Shown one piece after another: positions 11,769 through 22,623 of a stretch of DNA of 64,000 nt. Within the stretch, counting starts at the first letter, position 1, and every line of letters begins with the position of its first letter. This DNA is from Branchipolynoe longqiensis (taxonomy: Eukaryota > Annelida > Polychaeta > Phyllodocida > Polynoidae). The stretch spans positions 152,122,407 through 152,186,406 of the forward strand of contig CM059186.1 in assembly GCA_030323885.1 (NCBI GenBank), given 5' to 3'. Position numbers and translations under genes: made by a program. Below the pieces are notes generated by a model, which saw only the letters and a list, made by a program, of their open reading frames with translations, did no database searches and was not told where the DNA came from.

Positions 11769-12372
11769 AGCCCTGTTCACACACGCGTGTTAAGTCACCT
11801 CAACTAGTTTGCCTTGTCTAGTTTGGTTCACATTGGCCATGTGGACGCGACGCTGAAGCGGATTAGGGCTGAGTCGATCCATCTAGTTCGCGTCAAGTAT
11901 ACCATCTCGTGAGGTAGTATAGATGAAGCGAAGTAACTTAGGTCGGCCTATGTTGCGTGTGTGGATGGTAGCGGTTTAGATGAGGCGGAAGAAGGACATC
12001 ACACGCATGCGCAGTCGAGACCTGAGTTTGTTGACTTTCCGGTCGATCAAAAGCACATATATAATTTGGTCTATGAAACCGCTAGCTGTGCACAGATATT
12101 TTTTTCATCATTTATTTATAGGTTTTCACTGCCCAGCAGAAGTTTTGACCGTTCCAAAACAATACGACTCAGTCTATCTAGGTCGAACCCACACTCTCTC
12201 GTGGCGATGTCGACTAACTGAAAGTGGCGCTGGTTAGTATGGACTTGCTCATGCGCAGATATCGATTTACGGCTTAAACCGCCCCAAGCACTGGATGTGT
12301 GGATACGACACACTTTCACGCCTAGTTTGCCTCATCTAGTTCGGCCTAAAGTTGTGCTGTGTGAACGGGGCT
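11769..12372. repeat. Harbinger-like MITE (family H), copy 1
   Basis: Ends AGCCCTGTTCACACACG and CTGTGTGAACGGGGCT are inverted repeats, and TTA flanks both sides (11766-11768, 12373-12375). The core with TTTTTCATCATTTATTTATAGG and GTTTTGACCGTTCCAAAAC is shared with the copies at 32737 and 35058. A 3-bp TWA-like duplication is usual for PIF/Harbinger. Non-coding. Confidence 0.82.
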
Positions 12373-12506
12373 TTAGTCTTAGTTGCCTAGTCCCATGAAA
12401 GGTTAACATTTTCGAATTCAAAGCACATGTCTAGATTTAATCCTACATATCCTTAGATACTGGTGAACTCATTTGCTACATATACTCATCACATTTGCTA
12501 AATTAA

Positions 12507-13524
12507 GAGGAGACACGGCTGATTTTGGGGTGATTTCCGTACATCAAAAACTATTAAAGATAGAGCTTTGAAAATTGGAGCACACATCCTTTCTATCAAG
12601 AGAAGCATATCTGCAGAGTTTCAAAGCTCTATCTTGAGTAGGGGGTCATATGATGAAGGATCTTGCACACACAAAAAAAATCAAAATTTTACCCCCTCCA
12701 GGAAGTATAGAGGGAGTGCACATGACATCATCACTCAGTGGTCAGAGGTCAGCAATCAGCCATCTTGGATTACAAGCGACCTTGCCTAGCCCTGTTGTGA
12801 ATGTATGCTGATGCAGTAACATCATTTTCCTTGTGTTCTGAGCTGTTCTCATCCAATGTGTTTACTTTCAACACTTTAACAACAATTTCTGAGGCCAAAC
12901 TGCTCAAAACAGTGACAAATAAACCAACAAATAGGTGATTAAGCACAATGTAGATAGGTGCAAGCCTTCTGTATGTAATCCAATATGGCCACCGAAATTT
13001 GCCTGGTGATGTCATCACACCCCCTCTATACTGAATGTGCCTAGATTTGCCTGAATCAAGTTATTATATGAAGAACTGGTCCAGTTGAGTGCAAGAAGGT
13101 GGTTTGTGAATTTATATATGTCATTACCAACATGTCCCTAGAGGAACCAGAGGAAAAAAGAATTCAATGGTCAATCTTTGTGTCTCCATCCCTAGCTCTT
13201 GAACTATGAAAGATACAGTGTTTTTAACCATCTTATTGCACTCAGCAGCAACATTTACATAAGACTGCCAAGTTTCAACCTTCTGCTACAATTATAACTT
13301 ACATTTTTAGAGGGGGCAAATTGACAAAACCCTGGGAAAAGCAGTTCTGAGAAAACGAGCTTCAAAGTTCACAAAGTGTTTCTTTCAAATGGTAAAGTCT
13401 AGTATCATCATCTAGAATCCCATATTATATACACAAATATCCATTCAAGTAATTATCTGTCCAAAAAACATATCATTTACACCAAATTAGTACACCAAAA
13501 ACCAGAAATCACCCGTGTCTCCCC
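12507..13524. mobile_element. Non-autonomous TTAA-flanked DNA element with a nested MITE
   Basis: TTAA (12503-12506) precedes GAGGAGACACGG and TTAA (13525-13528) follows CCGTGTCTCCCC. The termini are inverted repeats extending through a TGATTT block. Without the 321-bp ISL2EU-like insertion at 12708 the element is ~695 bp. TTAA duplications suggest a piggyBac- or Kolobok-type transposase. The termini differ from the P/Q family, so it is a separate lineage. Non-coding. Confidence 0.75.
12708..13028. mobile_element. 321-bp deletion derivative of the ISL2EU-like transposon
   Basis: The left ~110 bp match 5886-5990 (GAGTGCACATGACATCATCAC, GCCATCTTGGATTAC, CCTGTTGTGAATGTATGCTG). The right ~200 bp match 11040-11237 (CCAATGTGTTTACTT, CAAAACAGTGACAAATAAAC, GTAATCCAATATGGCCACCG). 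Inverted ends are TAGAGGG and CCCTCTA with TA on both sides (12706-12707, 13029-13030). It lacks both genes and would depend on a transposase supplied elsewhere. Confidence 0.9.
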
Positions 13525-13626
13525 TTAAAGAAAAAAGATCAGGTTCTAAAATCACATTTGTACCCATAGCTAAAAAGCCAGCCTAGTGACCCCTCCCCCT
13601 TCACCCCTTCCCCACCCTATCTTTAA

Positions 13627-13950
13627 AGTTGCATAGTTCGCGGGTTTTGAGTTTCTGTCATTTTCTGAGATAAATAGGTTGATCATTATAATCTACCTTA
13701 CGTTTAGCTTGAAGTAACTTTAATTAAAAATGGTTAACTTTGGAGATATTTGAAGTGAAAACATGGAAAATTAATTATGGCATGCTTGTCAAAACTCTGA
13801 CCCGATAGCCTTCAGCAGTAACATGTTCTATTAAATTGACTTAGTATGCCCTTCTATGCAACAAATCCTTAATATCTAAGTTGGATGTGTAGCTTCAAAT
13901 CTAGATAAGTGTTTCAGAAAATGTTGATACTTTCATCGGACTATGCAACT
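13627..13950 (+). repeat. TTAA-flanked MITE (family P), complete copy
   Basis: TTAA|AGTTGCATAGTTCGCGG on the left and CATCGGACTATGCAACT|TTAG on the right. It lies 30 bp from the donor of exon 8 of gene 1. Family body blocks are all present. Confidence 0.88.
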
Positions 13951-13979
13951 TTAGCATCAGCACTTGCTGCCTTACTTAC

Positions 13980-14045
13980 ACCGAACGTATTCCAGCTGTC
14001 ACCAACCAGGCCTTGTCTTGCCGGGGTGCTGGTCTTGACAATCTT
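13980..14045 (-). CDS. Host gene 1, exon 8
   Basis: Acceptor TTTGTTTCAG|AAGATTG, donor TTCGGT|GTAAGT. The 66 nt read KIVKTSTPARQGLVGDSW and then NTFG in phase 0, including a basic S/T-P site (TSTPAR) that resembles a CDK site. The preceding exon found (16007-15954) leaves in phase 1, so at least one exon between 15.95 and 14.05 kb is missed or differs. Confidence 0.62.
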
Positions 14046-14096
14046 CTGAAACAAACAGTGAAATACACCTTTTACCTTTGCTTCCAGCATTCACTT

Positions 14097-14575
14097 ACTC
14101 ATCCACTACTGACTTGGTGGGCCATGAACCTGTATCAGGATGCTATGGAACCTTGTATTCTCAAGTACTAATGAGGCTCAATTATTACTTATCCACTATT
14201 GATTTGGTAGGCTGTAAGCCTGTATCAGGATGTCTTATTACTTGTCCACAAGTGATTTGGCAGGCCATAAGCCTCTATCATGATGTCTATTATACTTATC
14301 CACTACTGATTTGTCATGCCACAAGCCTGTATCAGGATGTGTATTACTTATCCACTACTGAAATGGTAGGCCACAACCCTGTATCAGAATGTAATACTCA
14401 TCCACTACTGATCTGGTAGGCCACAAGCCTATACCAAGATGTCTGATACTTATCCACTACTGAAATGGTAGGCCACAAGCCTGTATCAGGATGTCTGATA
14501 CTTATCCACTACTGATCTGGTAGGTCACAAGCCTCTATCAGAATGAAATACTTATCCACTACTGATTTAGACCAG
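14097..14575. repeat. 52-bp minisatellite, about 8.5 units
   Basis: Units start with ACTTATCCACTACTGA and carry GGTAGGCCACAAGCCTGTATC. Starts are near 14097, 14189, 14242, 14295, 14347, 14397, 14449, 14501 and 14551. Spacing is 50-53 bp except between the first two. It is intronic in gene 1. Confidence 0.92.
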
Positions 14576-15007
14576 GGGACCCCAACTTCCGGTGCTCAGT
14601 ACTGACCTTTCGGGTTGTGAACGACACCCAGGGAGGTGACATCTCAATGGTGGGGGCGGCCTCTGGCCCTGTAAAAGACATCCCGTACACTAGGAGACAT
14701 GAATCACGCCATAGACATGGTTAGTGTTAGTAGGTTGATATTGATTAATTAAAAACATCAGTAGGATCCAACTTGAAACACTGCTATGACCACATAGTTA
14801 GTAGGTGAGGTTCTGTACTAGTTTGTCACAACTACATGGGGGTGTGAGTAGGCGGTGCAGGAGGATGGAGCGGAGGTACCGGCAATACTGATACCCCACT
14901 CAGTCACATTATCTTTACACTTAGTCAACCAGTCCTTGCCCCATCCTAGAAATACTCAGCACCCGGCAAGATAGTGGCAAGCACCAATCTTTATACAGTC
15001 TTTGGTT
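14576..15007 (-). repeat. Unassigned sequence with a degenerate SINE-A core
   Basis: 14576-14880 holds nothing I recognise. 14888-15000 retains the SINE-A middle in minus orientation (CCACTCAGTCACATTAT, CAACCAGTCCTTGCCC, CATCCTAGAAATACTC) with many changes, so it is an old copy. The tRNA-like head is lost. Confidence 0.55.
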
Positions 15008-15890
15008 TGTCTCAGGCAGGAATCGTTCCCACTCCCTTCCACACAGGAGGCAAATACCGTACCATCCTCTTTAGCCGTGTTTACACGGGGAATTGTGAAA
15101 CGTTCTAGACAAGGTGATTTATATGCAGCGTTTTAGAGGCATGTTTACACGGCGGAGTTGGAAAGTGTGTCGGCACCGGGAATCAGCAGGCGCCTGTAGC
15201 CAGCAAGCACTGCTATTTGTTTAGTTTACACACGTCGATTTGACGCAGATGTAGCTGCTACGTTAATATCGCTTGGAATTTAAGGTTAATTTAATTAAAT
15301 TTCATTATTTGAGTCCGTAATTCTGTTAAATATGATCGCATTCACTAGATTTCGGCCTAATCGGTCCCTAACACTGCTGGGCACCAGTGAATAGACCTGA
15401 GCCTGTATCCGGCGAGCACTGCTATTGTACACAATCACCGCCCGGGAACCAGCTGAAACGTTTCCTGTAAACCACCTCCCGAGGTGGTATTCGCGGAACG
15501 TTCCAGCTGAAACCTTTCAGCCCTAAAACGCCGCAGTGGCGCGTTTACACGGACACATTTAAAACGAACTAGGCAACTGGTTCTACCTAGGACGTTTCAA
15601 CTCGCCCGTGTAAACGCGGCTTTTGATTCTCTAAGAACGAGAACTGGTAAGAACGACTCGATACCTTCCAGACAGGAGGCAAATACCTTACCATCCTATT
15701 TGATTCTCTACGAATGAGAACTGGTAATAACCACTCGGTACCTTCCAGAAAGAAGACAAGCACCGTACCATCCTATTTGATTCTCTACGAACGGGAACTG
15801 GTAAGAACCACTTGAAACTTTCACACAGGAGACAAATACCTTACCATCCTATTTGATTATCTAAGAACGAGAACAGGTAATACAACATCT
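15008..15890. repeat. 77-bp tandem repeat interrupted by a Harbinger-like MITE
   Basis: Units contain ACCATCCTATTTGATTCTC, GAACTGGTAA and CAGGAGGCAAATACC. The TTTGATTCTC positions 15622, 15699, 15776 and 15852 give periods of 77, 77 and 76 bp. A further partial unit ends at 15072, immediately before the MITE at 15073-15621. Confidence 0.85.
15073..15621. repeat. Harbinger-like MITE (family H, diverged), copy 2
   Basis: Ends AGCCGTGTTTACACGGGG and CCCGTGTAAACGCGGCT, flanked by TTT on both sides (15070-15072, 15622-15624). Neighbouring tandem units show the uninterrupted site CATCCTATTTGATTCTC, so the duplication of TTT is directly demonstrated. The core differs from the other three copies. 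Confidence 0.85.
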
Positions 15891-15953
15891 TGACATGTTA
15901 GTGTAGGTCTTACAGTGATTGTATTCTAAGAATTGCATTGTATATAAACAAAC

Positions 15954-16007
15954 CAGTAATTGCAGGCACCAGTTCTGAAGAAGCAGTTTCCTTTTCCATA
16001 CCCTGTT
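15954..16007 (-). CDS. Host gene 1, exon 7
   Basis: Acceptor AGTGTTACAG|AACAGGG, donor ATTACTG|GTTTGT. The 54 nt enter in phase 1, matching the previous exon, and read EQGMEKETASSELVPAIT. It is short and found only by phase and splice sites. Confidence 0.5.
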
Positions 16008-16688
16008 CTGTAACACTGAAGTGAATTATGATAGAACATCAAGTCCAAAGTTGATGTCACATTAGCGATAACTATGTAATTCTATGACAATAGAAAATAT
16101 ATATGCAAAGTCGAGTCATAAAAAGTCAAGTTTCATCTATTGGTAGAAGTCAATTTCATAATTTTGTTTGGGTAAATACAGATAATTTGATCTATCCCAT
16201 CAACTGTCTATATGAATTACTGTTAGCTAATATAATAAAACATTCAATTTACCAAACTAAATGCTTATAACGCCATACTATTCACTGCTGATGTGAAGTA
16301 AGATATGTGTGAAGTAAGCATGGTTAGAAAACATTTGAATACACTATTCCAATGCAACCATTGAATAACTTGGCAATATTTTGCTATGGAAAGTCAATGG
16401 ACCTTAGTCACCTATGTTGGAAAACGAGACAGCTTTACAAGACAATGGCACTATGCAGTATGTATGGGTGAATTGATAAATAAGGATGGCAATTTCATAG
16501 AAAATTTATGCATAATGGAACCAACTAAGGCACAGATAAGAACCGATTTAAATTCGCCATCTTGAAGCGGCATAATTTGACAAAATCATAAAGTCTTTTA
16601 AACCAACGCACCCACCTAGATTCAATTTAATAGAGTCTGTCACTATTGAAGGTTATGGTGTACATCCTTTCGCTATGAATGCTAACAT
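16008..16688. other. Intron sequence of gene 1, nothing recognised
   Basis: AT-rich and apparently unique, without long open frames, terminal repeats or SINE heads that I can see. Confidence 0.5.
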
Positions 16689-17042
16689 TAGAACTGCATA
16701 GTCCGATGAAAGCACACATTTTGAAACCAAAACAGTTACCTAAATTTGATTCTATATATTTAACTTAGATACTGGTGCACTCATTTTTTTGCTGCATAGA
16801 AGGGAATACTAAGTAAATTTAAAGCTGCATAGTCCGATGATTGCAGAAGCCTGTGGTGTGAGAGTTTTGATGTGCTTGCCAAAACTAATTGTACATGTTT
16901 GCACTTCAAATATCTCAAAACTTAGCCATATAAAATAAAAGTTACTTCAGACTAAAGTAAGGTAGATTATGATAATCAATTTAATATATTTATCTCAGAA
17001 AAATGGCAGAAACTCAAAACCATCGAACTATGCAACTTTAAA
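16689..17042 (-). repeat. TTAA-flanked MITE (family P) with a second terminus inside
   Basis: Left end AACTGCATAGTCCGATG after TTAG, right end CATCGAACTATGCAACT before TTAA. At 16818-16840 another AAAGCTGCATAGTCCGATG replaces ~15 bp of the usual body, so two copies have recombined or one inserted and was deleted. Confidence 0.75.
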
Positions 17043-17054
17043 ACATCTTCAAAG

Positions 17055-17344
17055 TCGGCCATTTAAAATAAAATTTACTTTGAACTAAAGTCTTCTAAAT
17101 ATCTTCTGTTTTTTTTAAATTAGAAAAAGAATAACAAAGAACTCAAAACAATTGGACCTTGCAACTCTAATTTAGCATATATTCACCTCAGATATCTCCA
17201 ACTTAGCCATTTCTAATATTTAAAAAAAGCTACTTCAAACCAGAGTAAGGTTGACTCTAAGGATCGACCTAATAGATAAGCATTAACATAATATCTAAAA
17301 GAACATGACAGAAACTGACAACCATCGGATTAGGCAACTTTAAA
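17055..17344 (-). repeat. Two degenerate pieces of family P
   Basis: Two successive right-hand halves with GCCATTTAAAATAAA and GCCATTTCTAATATT blocks, ending in TTGGACCTTGCAACT and CATCGGATTAGGCAACTTTAA. Left halves are missing. Confidence 0.6.
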
Positions 17345-18066
17345 TAACAGCTACTTTAACAACTATAGTGGCTCCACCCAGTGGATAACTATGGCAGTAT
17401 GTGTGTACTAAATACTGTGTTCACCACTAGGGTTCCATGCTATGTAAACCATTTCTGTAATCAGTATTGGTTTGTTCACATGAATAAGGTCCATTACATG
17501 CATATGTAATAGAAGACATTTCAAGTGCAGTGTACACACGCAATGATGCACATGTGCATACCATAAATGGTCCAGACTTGGTTTTTCCGACCTCAGATTA
17601 CTTGTCTTCAAGCCTTCATGAATCTCCATCTCTGAATAGACAATACAAAAAGGATATCGATTTAGTATGCCAATATAATGATTTCAAAAACAAATTAGTA
17701 GTAAGTAGATCACTTGTTTATGCAATAGTGTAGTGAGTCATTACACATGTATTCAGACTGGAAGATCACCCTTCAGCTAGTTATTACAAACATAAATAAG
17801 CTAGTTATTATATATATTAGATACATTATATATATTTTTATATTATACACATTATATATATAATCACCCAAACAAATTTTCTCAATATTGTTTATTACTA
17901 TTCGTCAACAATTGTGCTTAGCAGGTGCCAATACTTACATAAATATAATATACACATACCTACACACACATATATTTAAATGATAAGTAAAGAATAATAC
18001 TCACTAAGTATTAGTGTTCATAATGGCATTAAACTCAATAATCAATGTAATCTCACAAACACTTAC
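17345..18066. other. Intron sequence of gene 1 with AT-rich simple repeats
   Basis: Includes (TATA)n-rich DNA at ~17800-17870. Short open frames on both strands at 17400-17730 overlap each other and lack splice or family support. Nothing else recognised. Confidence 0.5.
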
Positions 18067-18137
18067 CTGACATCAATGGCTTCTTAGGGTGTATTCTTAT
18101 CTCTGACCTTTTCCTGAAGCCTATTTTCACTGGAGTA
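18067..18137 (-). CDS. Host gene 1, exon 6
   Basis: Acceptor TTATCTTAG|TACTCC, donor TGTCAG|GTAAGT. Entry in phase 2 completes AG+T and gives S-TPVKIGFRKRSEIRIHPKK and PLMS. Basic with an S-T-P-V-K motif. Phase agrees with exons 5 and 7. Confidence 0.72.
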
Positions 18138-18660
18138 CTAAGATAACAGGAACAAGTATATCACCAGTACAGTAAAACCTCAGTTATATATAACCTATCT
18201 TCCACTTAAAGCTTCAATACCCCAAGTTCGCGATTTTAATATAAGCACATTCAAATTTTTTAATTAAAAAGAAAAGTGCTCTCAATGAGAAATTCTATCT
18301 GGGGGTCAATGACCTATTGGTAAGTTCCTCAAGAGTCACGTGTAGAAAATTGAGTCGTGGAAATTCGATATATGTCTTAGGGTCATTTCTATTTATTTTC
18401 CAGCCTATAAATGTACACCACAATGTATCATTTTATCATTATAATTGAAGAAAATCAACCCTAAGTACCCAATGGGTACAATTAGTAATTTGTTGACATT
18501 ACACAGAAGAGAAGGATGGACTTACTTACCTAGGTTTTAAGGCATACTCATGAACCCACATTTACTTTACATGATAGGGTTTGCACTGCTTTCCAAGTCT
18601 GTAATATGTCCTAGCCTGCATCGCTTATTGAAATTAATAGCCAGAGCTTGACCACAGAAT
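18138..18660. other. Intron of gene 1 with one pogo-like terminus
   Basis: CAGTAAAACCTCAGTTATA at ~18169 resembles the CAGTNNAACCTC end of pogo/Tigger-type elements, but no partner end was found. The rest is unremarkable AT-rich DNA. Confidence 0.4.
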
Positions 18661-18663
18661 TGG

Positions 18664-18935
18664 TTGGTTGTTGGAATTTTACATCCTGGCAACATCTAAG
18701 GTTATATCAGGACAGGTACCCGGTACTGACTTGTTACCACACATGGCGACTTTATAGTACTGTCCCCCTGGGAGACCAGGCCGCCAGCACTATGACCTGA
18801 TATCCCACTCAGTCACATTATCCTGACACTGAGCCAACCAGTCCTTGCCATAGCCTAATACTGCCAAGCGCCTGGCTAGGAAGCGACAAGTATCAATATT
18901 TAAGTCATTCGTTTGATTCGACCATGACCACGTAC
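18664..18935 (-). repeat. SINE-A copy, head damaged
   Basis: In minus orientation it contains the tail (TTTTACATCCTGGCAACATC), GACTTTATAGT, CCAGCACTATGACCTGATA, CACTCAGTCACATTATCC and the GGAAGCGACAAGTATCAAT core. The tRNA-like head is reduced to GTTTGATTCGACCATGACC. Confidence 0.85.
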
Positions 18936-19244
18936 AGAGACTCTCAGATCATAGTTTGGCCCTAAATAACTACTAGACAGTGGATTGTTTCAAGATATAC
19001 TAACCATGGGTGAGTTCTAAATAACTCTTAGAGAATAGGTTGGTTCAACATGTACCAACCATGACCCATCATATTTAATCCTGATATTGGTAAATAAGTA
19101 ATGGTTAGTCACGATAAGGTGCTTCTCAAATCTAAGATTGCAGCCATATTCAAAGGTGGTATCTCAATGTTGACACACTGGCACCGCCAGGCTGTTAGAT
19201 TAGGTGATTGTTGAAGGTGACCTTGAGGCCTAAAGGTTCTTTAA
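18936..19244. other. Intron sequence, nothing recognised
   Basis: A short internal near-duplication (CTAAATAACTACTAGACAG and CTAAATAACTCTTAGAGAA at ~18962 and 19017) is the only structure seen. Confidence 0.45.
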
Positions 19245-19780
19245 AGCTGTATATTCTGATGAAAGTATCAATTTTTTTTAAACCCAAAGATTTGATTCTA
19301 GATATCCACCTTAACTTACAGATTAACTTATAGATCCTCTTCTGGCTGATCTAGGGCCCATTGGGCCTCTAATGCCAGCTCGGTATGGCAAAAAGAACTA
19401 TTATTTTGCACACATATGGAGGTCGACGGTGCTCTGAAATCATATAATCCAATGTCTATCCAGCCTTCTCTCAAATGCTTCTACCATTGGTGCTTCAACC
19501 ACTTTGTCAACTTAGATACTAGTCAACTTATTAAGCATTAGTTGTTGCATAGAAGGGGATACTAAGCCAATTTAATAGAACCTGTTACTACTGAAACCTA
19601 TGGTGTCAGATTTTTGGCATGTTTGTTCATGTTTGTTCATGTTTGTACTTCAAATAACTCAAAAGTTAGCCATTTAATATGAAAGTTACTTCAAACTAAA
19701 GTAATGTAGATTACAACAATCAATCTAATGTATTTATCTCAGAAAATGGCAGAAACTCGGAACCATCGGACCATGCAACT
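19245..19780 (-). repeat. TTAA-flanked MITE (family P) split by a ~190-bp insertion
   Basis: TTAA|AGCTGTATATTCTGATG at the left and CATCGGACCATGCAACT|TTAA at the right. Between ~19318 and 19510 unrelated sequence is flanked by AACTTA on both sides, a likely target-site duplication. The inserted piece may be a LINE 3' fragment but I cannot assign it. Confidence 0.8.
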
Positions 19781-19936
19781 TTAAATCAGAGTGTCATTTG
19801 AACTTGAAGAAGTCGGACATTTATTGGAGGCAGTAGGTGTCTGTCTCGAAGTGATGTTTTGAACTGGAGACAGTAAGGCTTTAATGCTCAGGGCGGGATG
19901 CTGTTTTAGCGACAGTAAAGGGGGAGGGGGTCATAC

Positions 19937-20051
19937 CTTGAAACTGGTTTTGATTTGTTGGTAATAGGAGTCTTCTCTAGTATTTTCTGCAGCTCCTGTG
20001 GGTAAATATCCATGGTGTCTGATATGGAGTTGAACAAGATGTCCTCATCCT
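19937..20051 (-). CDS. Host gene 1, exon 5
   Basis: Acceptor ACATTTCACAG|AGGATG, donor TTTCAAG|GTATGA. The 115 nt enter in phase 1 and leave in phase 2: EDEDILFNSISDTMDIYPQ, then ELQKILEKTPITNKSKPV. Predicted mostly helical and acidic at the start. No family recognised. Confidence 0.75.
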
Positions 20052-20266
20052 CTGTGAAATGTGCAAACAAATAATATGTGTTATTTCTCAAGCCTCTACG
20101 TAAGGCTGAGAGTCGCCTAAAAACACATGCATACACACATACATATATACAAAAGAGAAAATCTGATCGTTTCAGTTTTAACCATGTGAGGGGAAATTCA
20201 CCCCGCTTGAGATTAAACTGTTCTCATTTCTAAAAAAAAAACACTAATGAAACCGGAGAATACATT

Positions 20267-22345
20267 GATTGATTGGTGGTTGTTTTACGCCGTATCGGCA
20301 GCATAGGCCATATTCACGGCAAGAAATGTTAGTTTTTTGTTCAAACCATTGCTTTTACATGTAAAAGCAGGCAATCAATTATGTGCCAATAGACACTCAT
20401 TAAATTTAAAAGCTCACAATGATATATTTATGGCCAAGGGAAACAAATTCCTGTAGAAAAAGAAAAGTTTATTACTAATTGATAGAATTTATTTAGTAAA
20501 CTATATGATGTGGTAGAGTCCAGCTGCCCTCAAAAAGGCACAAATGTTTTCTTGTTTTACTTTAGTAAAAGGGTCATGCAAACTGTCTGCAGTGTAAAAT
20601 TGTTGGTGCAGGGCCAAAAAATCAACACAACTTAGTCAAATGTGTTTGAGTGTCAGCGGAGACTGACATCCAATACATCCAGGGGGAGGCTCCCATTTGA
20701 GCAGAAAAGCATGTGAAAGCCACGAATGGCCAATACGGCAGCGGCTAAGGACCACTTGGTCCCGCCGACCTCCCGCCTGAGTCTGTGGTGGTTTTTCCAC
20801 AGATGGTTCAATTTCTTTAAGTTTATTAATGTTTTCATCCCACTCCTCGTTTGTTTCCTTGTATGCCGGCATGGCCAGGCACCCAGCACAGGTGGATGTC
20901 GTACCCATCCGTTGCCAGTTGGTTCATTTTATAAATGACCATTGCTAGAATAGGGTGATTCGTTTTCAGTCCAGCAACAGCCAGGAGGCAGAAGAATGAA
21001 TCACTGTATATAACATAGTTAGTGTGGTTGGATACCTCGATACACTCCAACGCGAGAAGATTCAAGGAGTGCTCGGGCTTCCGCAGTGAAAATCGTGGTG
21101 TGCAAACTGGCCTTGCATCTGTGCATGCAGTCCTTGTTATTCTAGTGGATGTGTCCCAGACTTCCTCAGTTCTGTGTGTCGGAGGATAACTGACGGCTTC
21201 CTCAATGACCACGAGGGATGGTCTGGGACTTTGGCATCCTCCAACACGTCCAAATCCACGCCTAAGGCCTACAAATGAGGTTTCATTCAGAGCCTCAGTA
21301 GCCGAATGTAATTTGGCCTGGCGTCTTACCTGGATTCGTCATGTTGCTCGAATAGACAATTGTGTGCAGGATTCAATGCATTAGTTTTTATCTTGACTAC
21401 ATATTGCATGGCCAGTTTGATTCTCCTGTTGTTAAGTGATGGTTTGTTGGCTTCGACGTAGAGCCCCTGAACCGGTGAGGTGCAGAAGGCCCCAAGGGCC
21501 ACGCGCAGTCCCTGGTGGTGGAACGTGGCTAGCAGCCCAATATACGATTTCTTTGCGGAACCGTATACTATGCTGCCGTAATCCACTTGTGACCGAACCA
21601 AGGTTCGGTACACGGAGAGCAGAACATCTCTGTCCGCTCCCCATTCTGAGCTGGACAGCACCCTCAGAATATCTAGCGCTTTCAGGCATCTTGTTTTCAG
21701 GTACTTTATATGTGGCACGAAAGACAGTTTTGCGTAGAAAATGAGGCCCAACAAATTTGGTTTCCTCAACAACTTTAATGGGATCCCCATCAAGGGTCAG
21801 CTCCGGTTCCGGATGCATTCTATGCAGCAGGCAAAAGTGCATGCAGACTGTTTTGGTCTTGGAAAATTTGAATCCGTTCAGAACTGACCATCGATGGATC
21901 CCATTTATGCTTAGTTGTAGCTGTCTCTCTATGATATTCATGTTAGCACCGCTGTAATATAAAACAAAGTCGTCCACGAAAATACTACAGGAGACTCTCC
22001 GCTTTACAGCAGCAGCAAAACCATTGACCTTGACCCCAAAAAGGGTCACGGCCAGTATGCTAGCTTGAGGTACTCCTAGTTCCTGTGAGTGTAAGCTGGA
22101 ATAGGTCGTCTTGACACGGACGCGGAAATGTCTGAAGGCTAGAAAGTTCCTGATGAAAATTGTCATGTGGCCACGAAGGCCAATCGCTTGGAGATCTTCC
22201 ATGATGCTGTGCTGCCACGTTGTATCATAAGCTTTTTCGAGGTTGAAAAAGACAGCCACAACGTGCTCCTTCTTAAGGAAAGCATCTCTTATGAAGGTCT
22301 CCATGCAAACCAAATGGTCGAGGGTGCTACGGCGGTGACATTGTG
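20267..22345 (-). mobile_element. 5'-truncated I/Nimb-like LINE
   Basis: Minus-strand RT, RNase H and a C-terminal Cys-rich region, ending in a 3' UTR with GGCGTAAAACAACCACC and short AATC repeats (near 20267-20285). The 5' end is truncated upstream of the RT palm, next to a SINE-B copy at 22388. An RNase H domain after the RT is typical of the I group. Confidence 0.8.
20620..22345 (-). pseudogene. LINE RT-RNase H polyprotein, decayed
   Basis: Motifs on the minus strand: HRRSTLDHLVCMETFIRDAF, FFNLEKAYDTTW (the usual first catalytic Asp reads Asn), GVPQASILAVTLFGVKVN (usual PQGS altered) and SIFVDDFVLYYSG (DD kept). A frame change near 21.75 kb leads to SFVPHIKYLKTRCLKALDIL. Later come YSDSFFCLLAVAG and CWVPGHAGIQGN (RNase H), and a Cys/His tail (SRCRIGHSWLSHAFLL, GCIGCQSPLTLKHI). 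Several stops and shifts; inactive. Confidence 0.8.
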
Positions 22346-22387
22346 ACAAAATAAAATACAAGAACACATTAAATATGTGCACACAGA

Positions 22388-22575
22388 TAATCTGGCCGAA
22401 TGAGTTGAGCGCCCACCTCCCATTTTGGTATGTCATGGGTTCGAAACCTGGCCGAGTCAAACCAATGACCCAAAAATTGACACCTGTCACCACCCAGCCT
22501 GGCACTCAGCATTACCAGGATAGGAAAATGATCAGTGGACTGGGAAGACTAATTATCCGCGATTGGAATTTTGCC
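22388..22575 (+). repeat. SINE-B copy
   Basis: A tRNA-like head (TCTGGCCGAATGAGTTGAGC, box B GGGTTCGAAACC) is followed by the same middle as SINE-A (CGAGTCAAACCAATGAC, CTCAGCATTACCAGGATAGG). The tail then differs: GGACTGGGAAGACTAATTA and CGCGATTGGAATTTT. Confidence 0.8.
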
Positions 22576-22623
22576 TGCTTAATCAACGTATCTAGAACAA
22601 ACAAAACACAACAGAAACTTTTT

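Noticed and set aside
14097..14575. CRISPR-like array
   Set aside because: The 52-bp units are contiguous without unique spacers, and the genome is eukaryotic. It is a minisatellite.
17408..17733. Two opposing frames of 73 and 67 codons
   Set aside because: They overlap head to head in intronic AT-rich DNA and have no splice or motif support.
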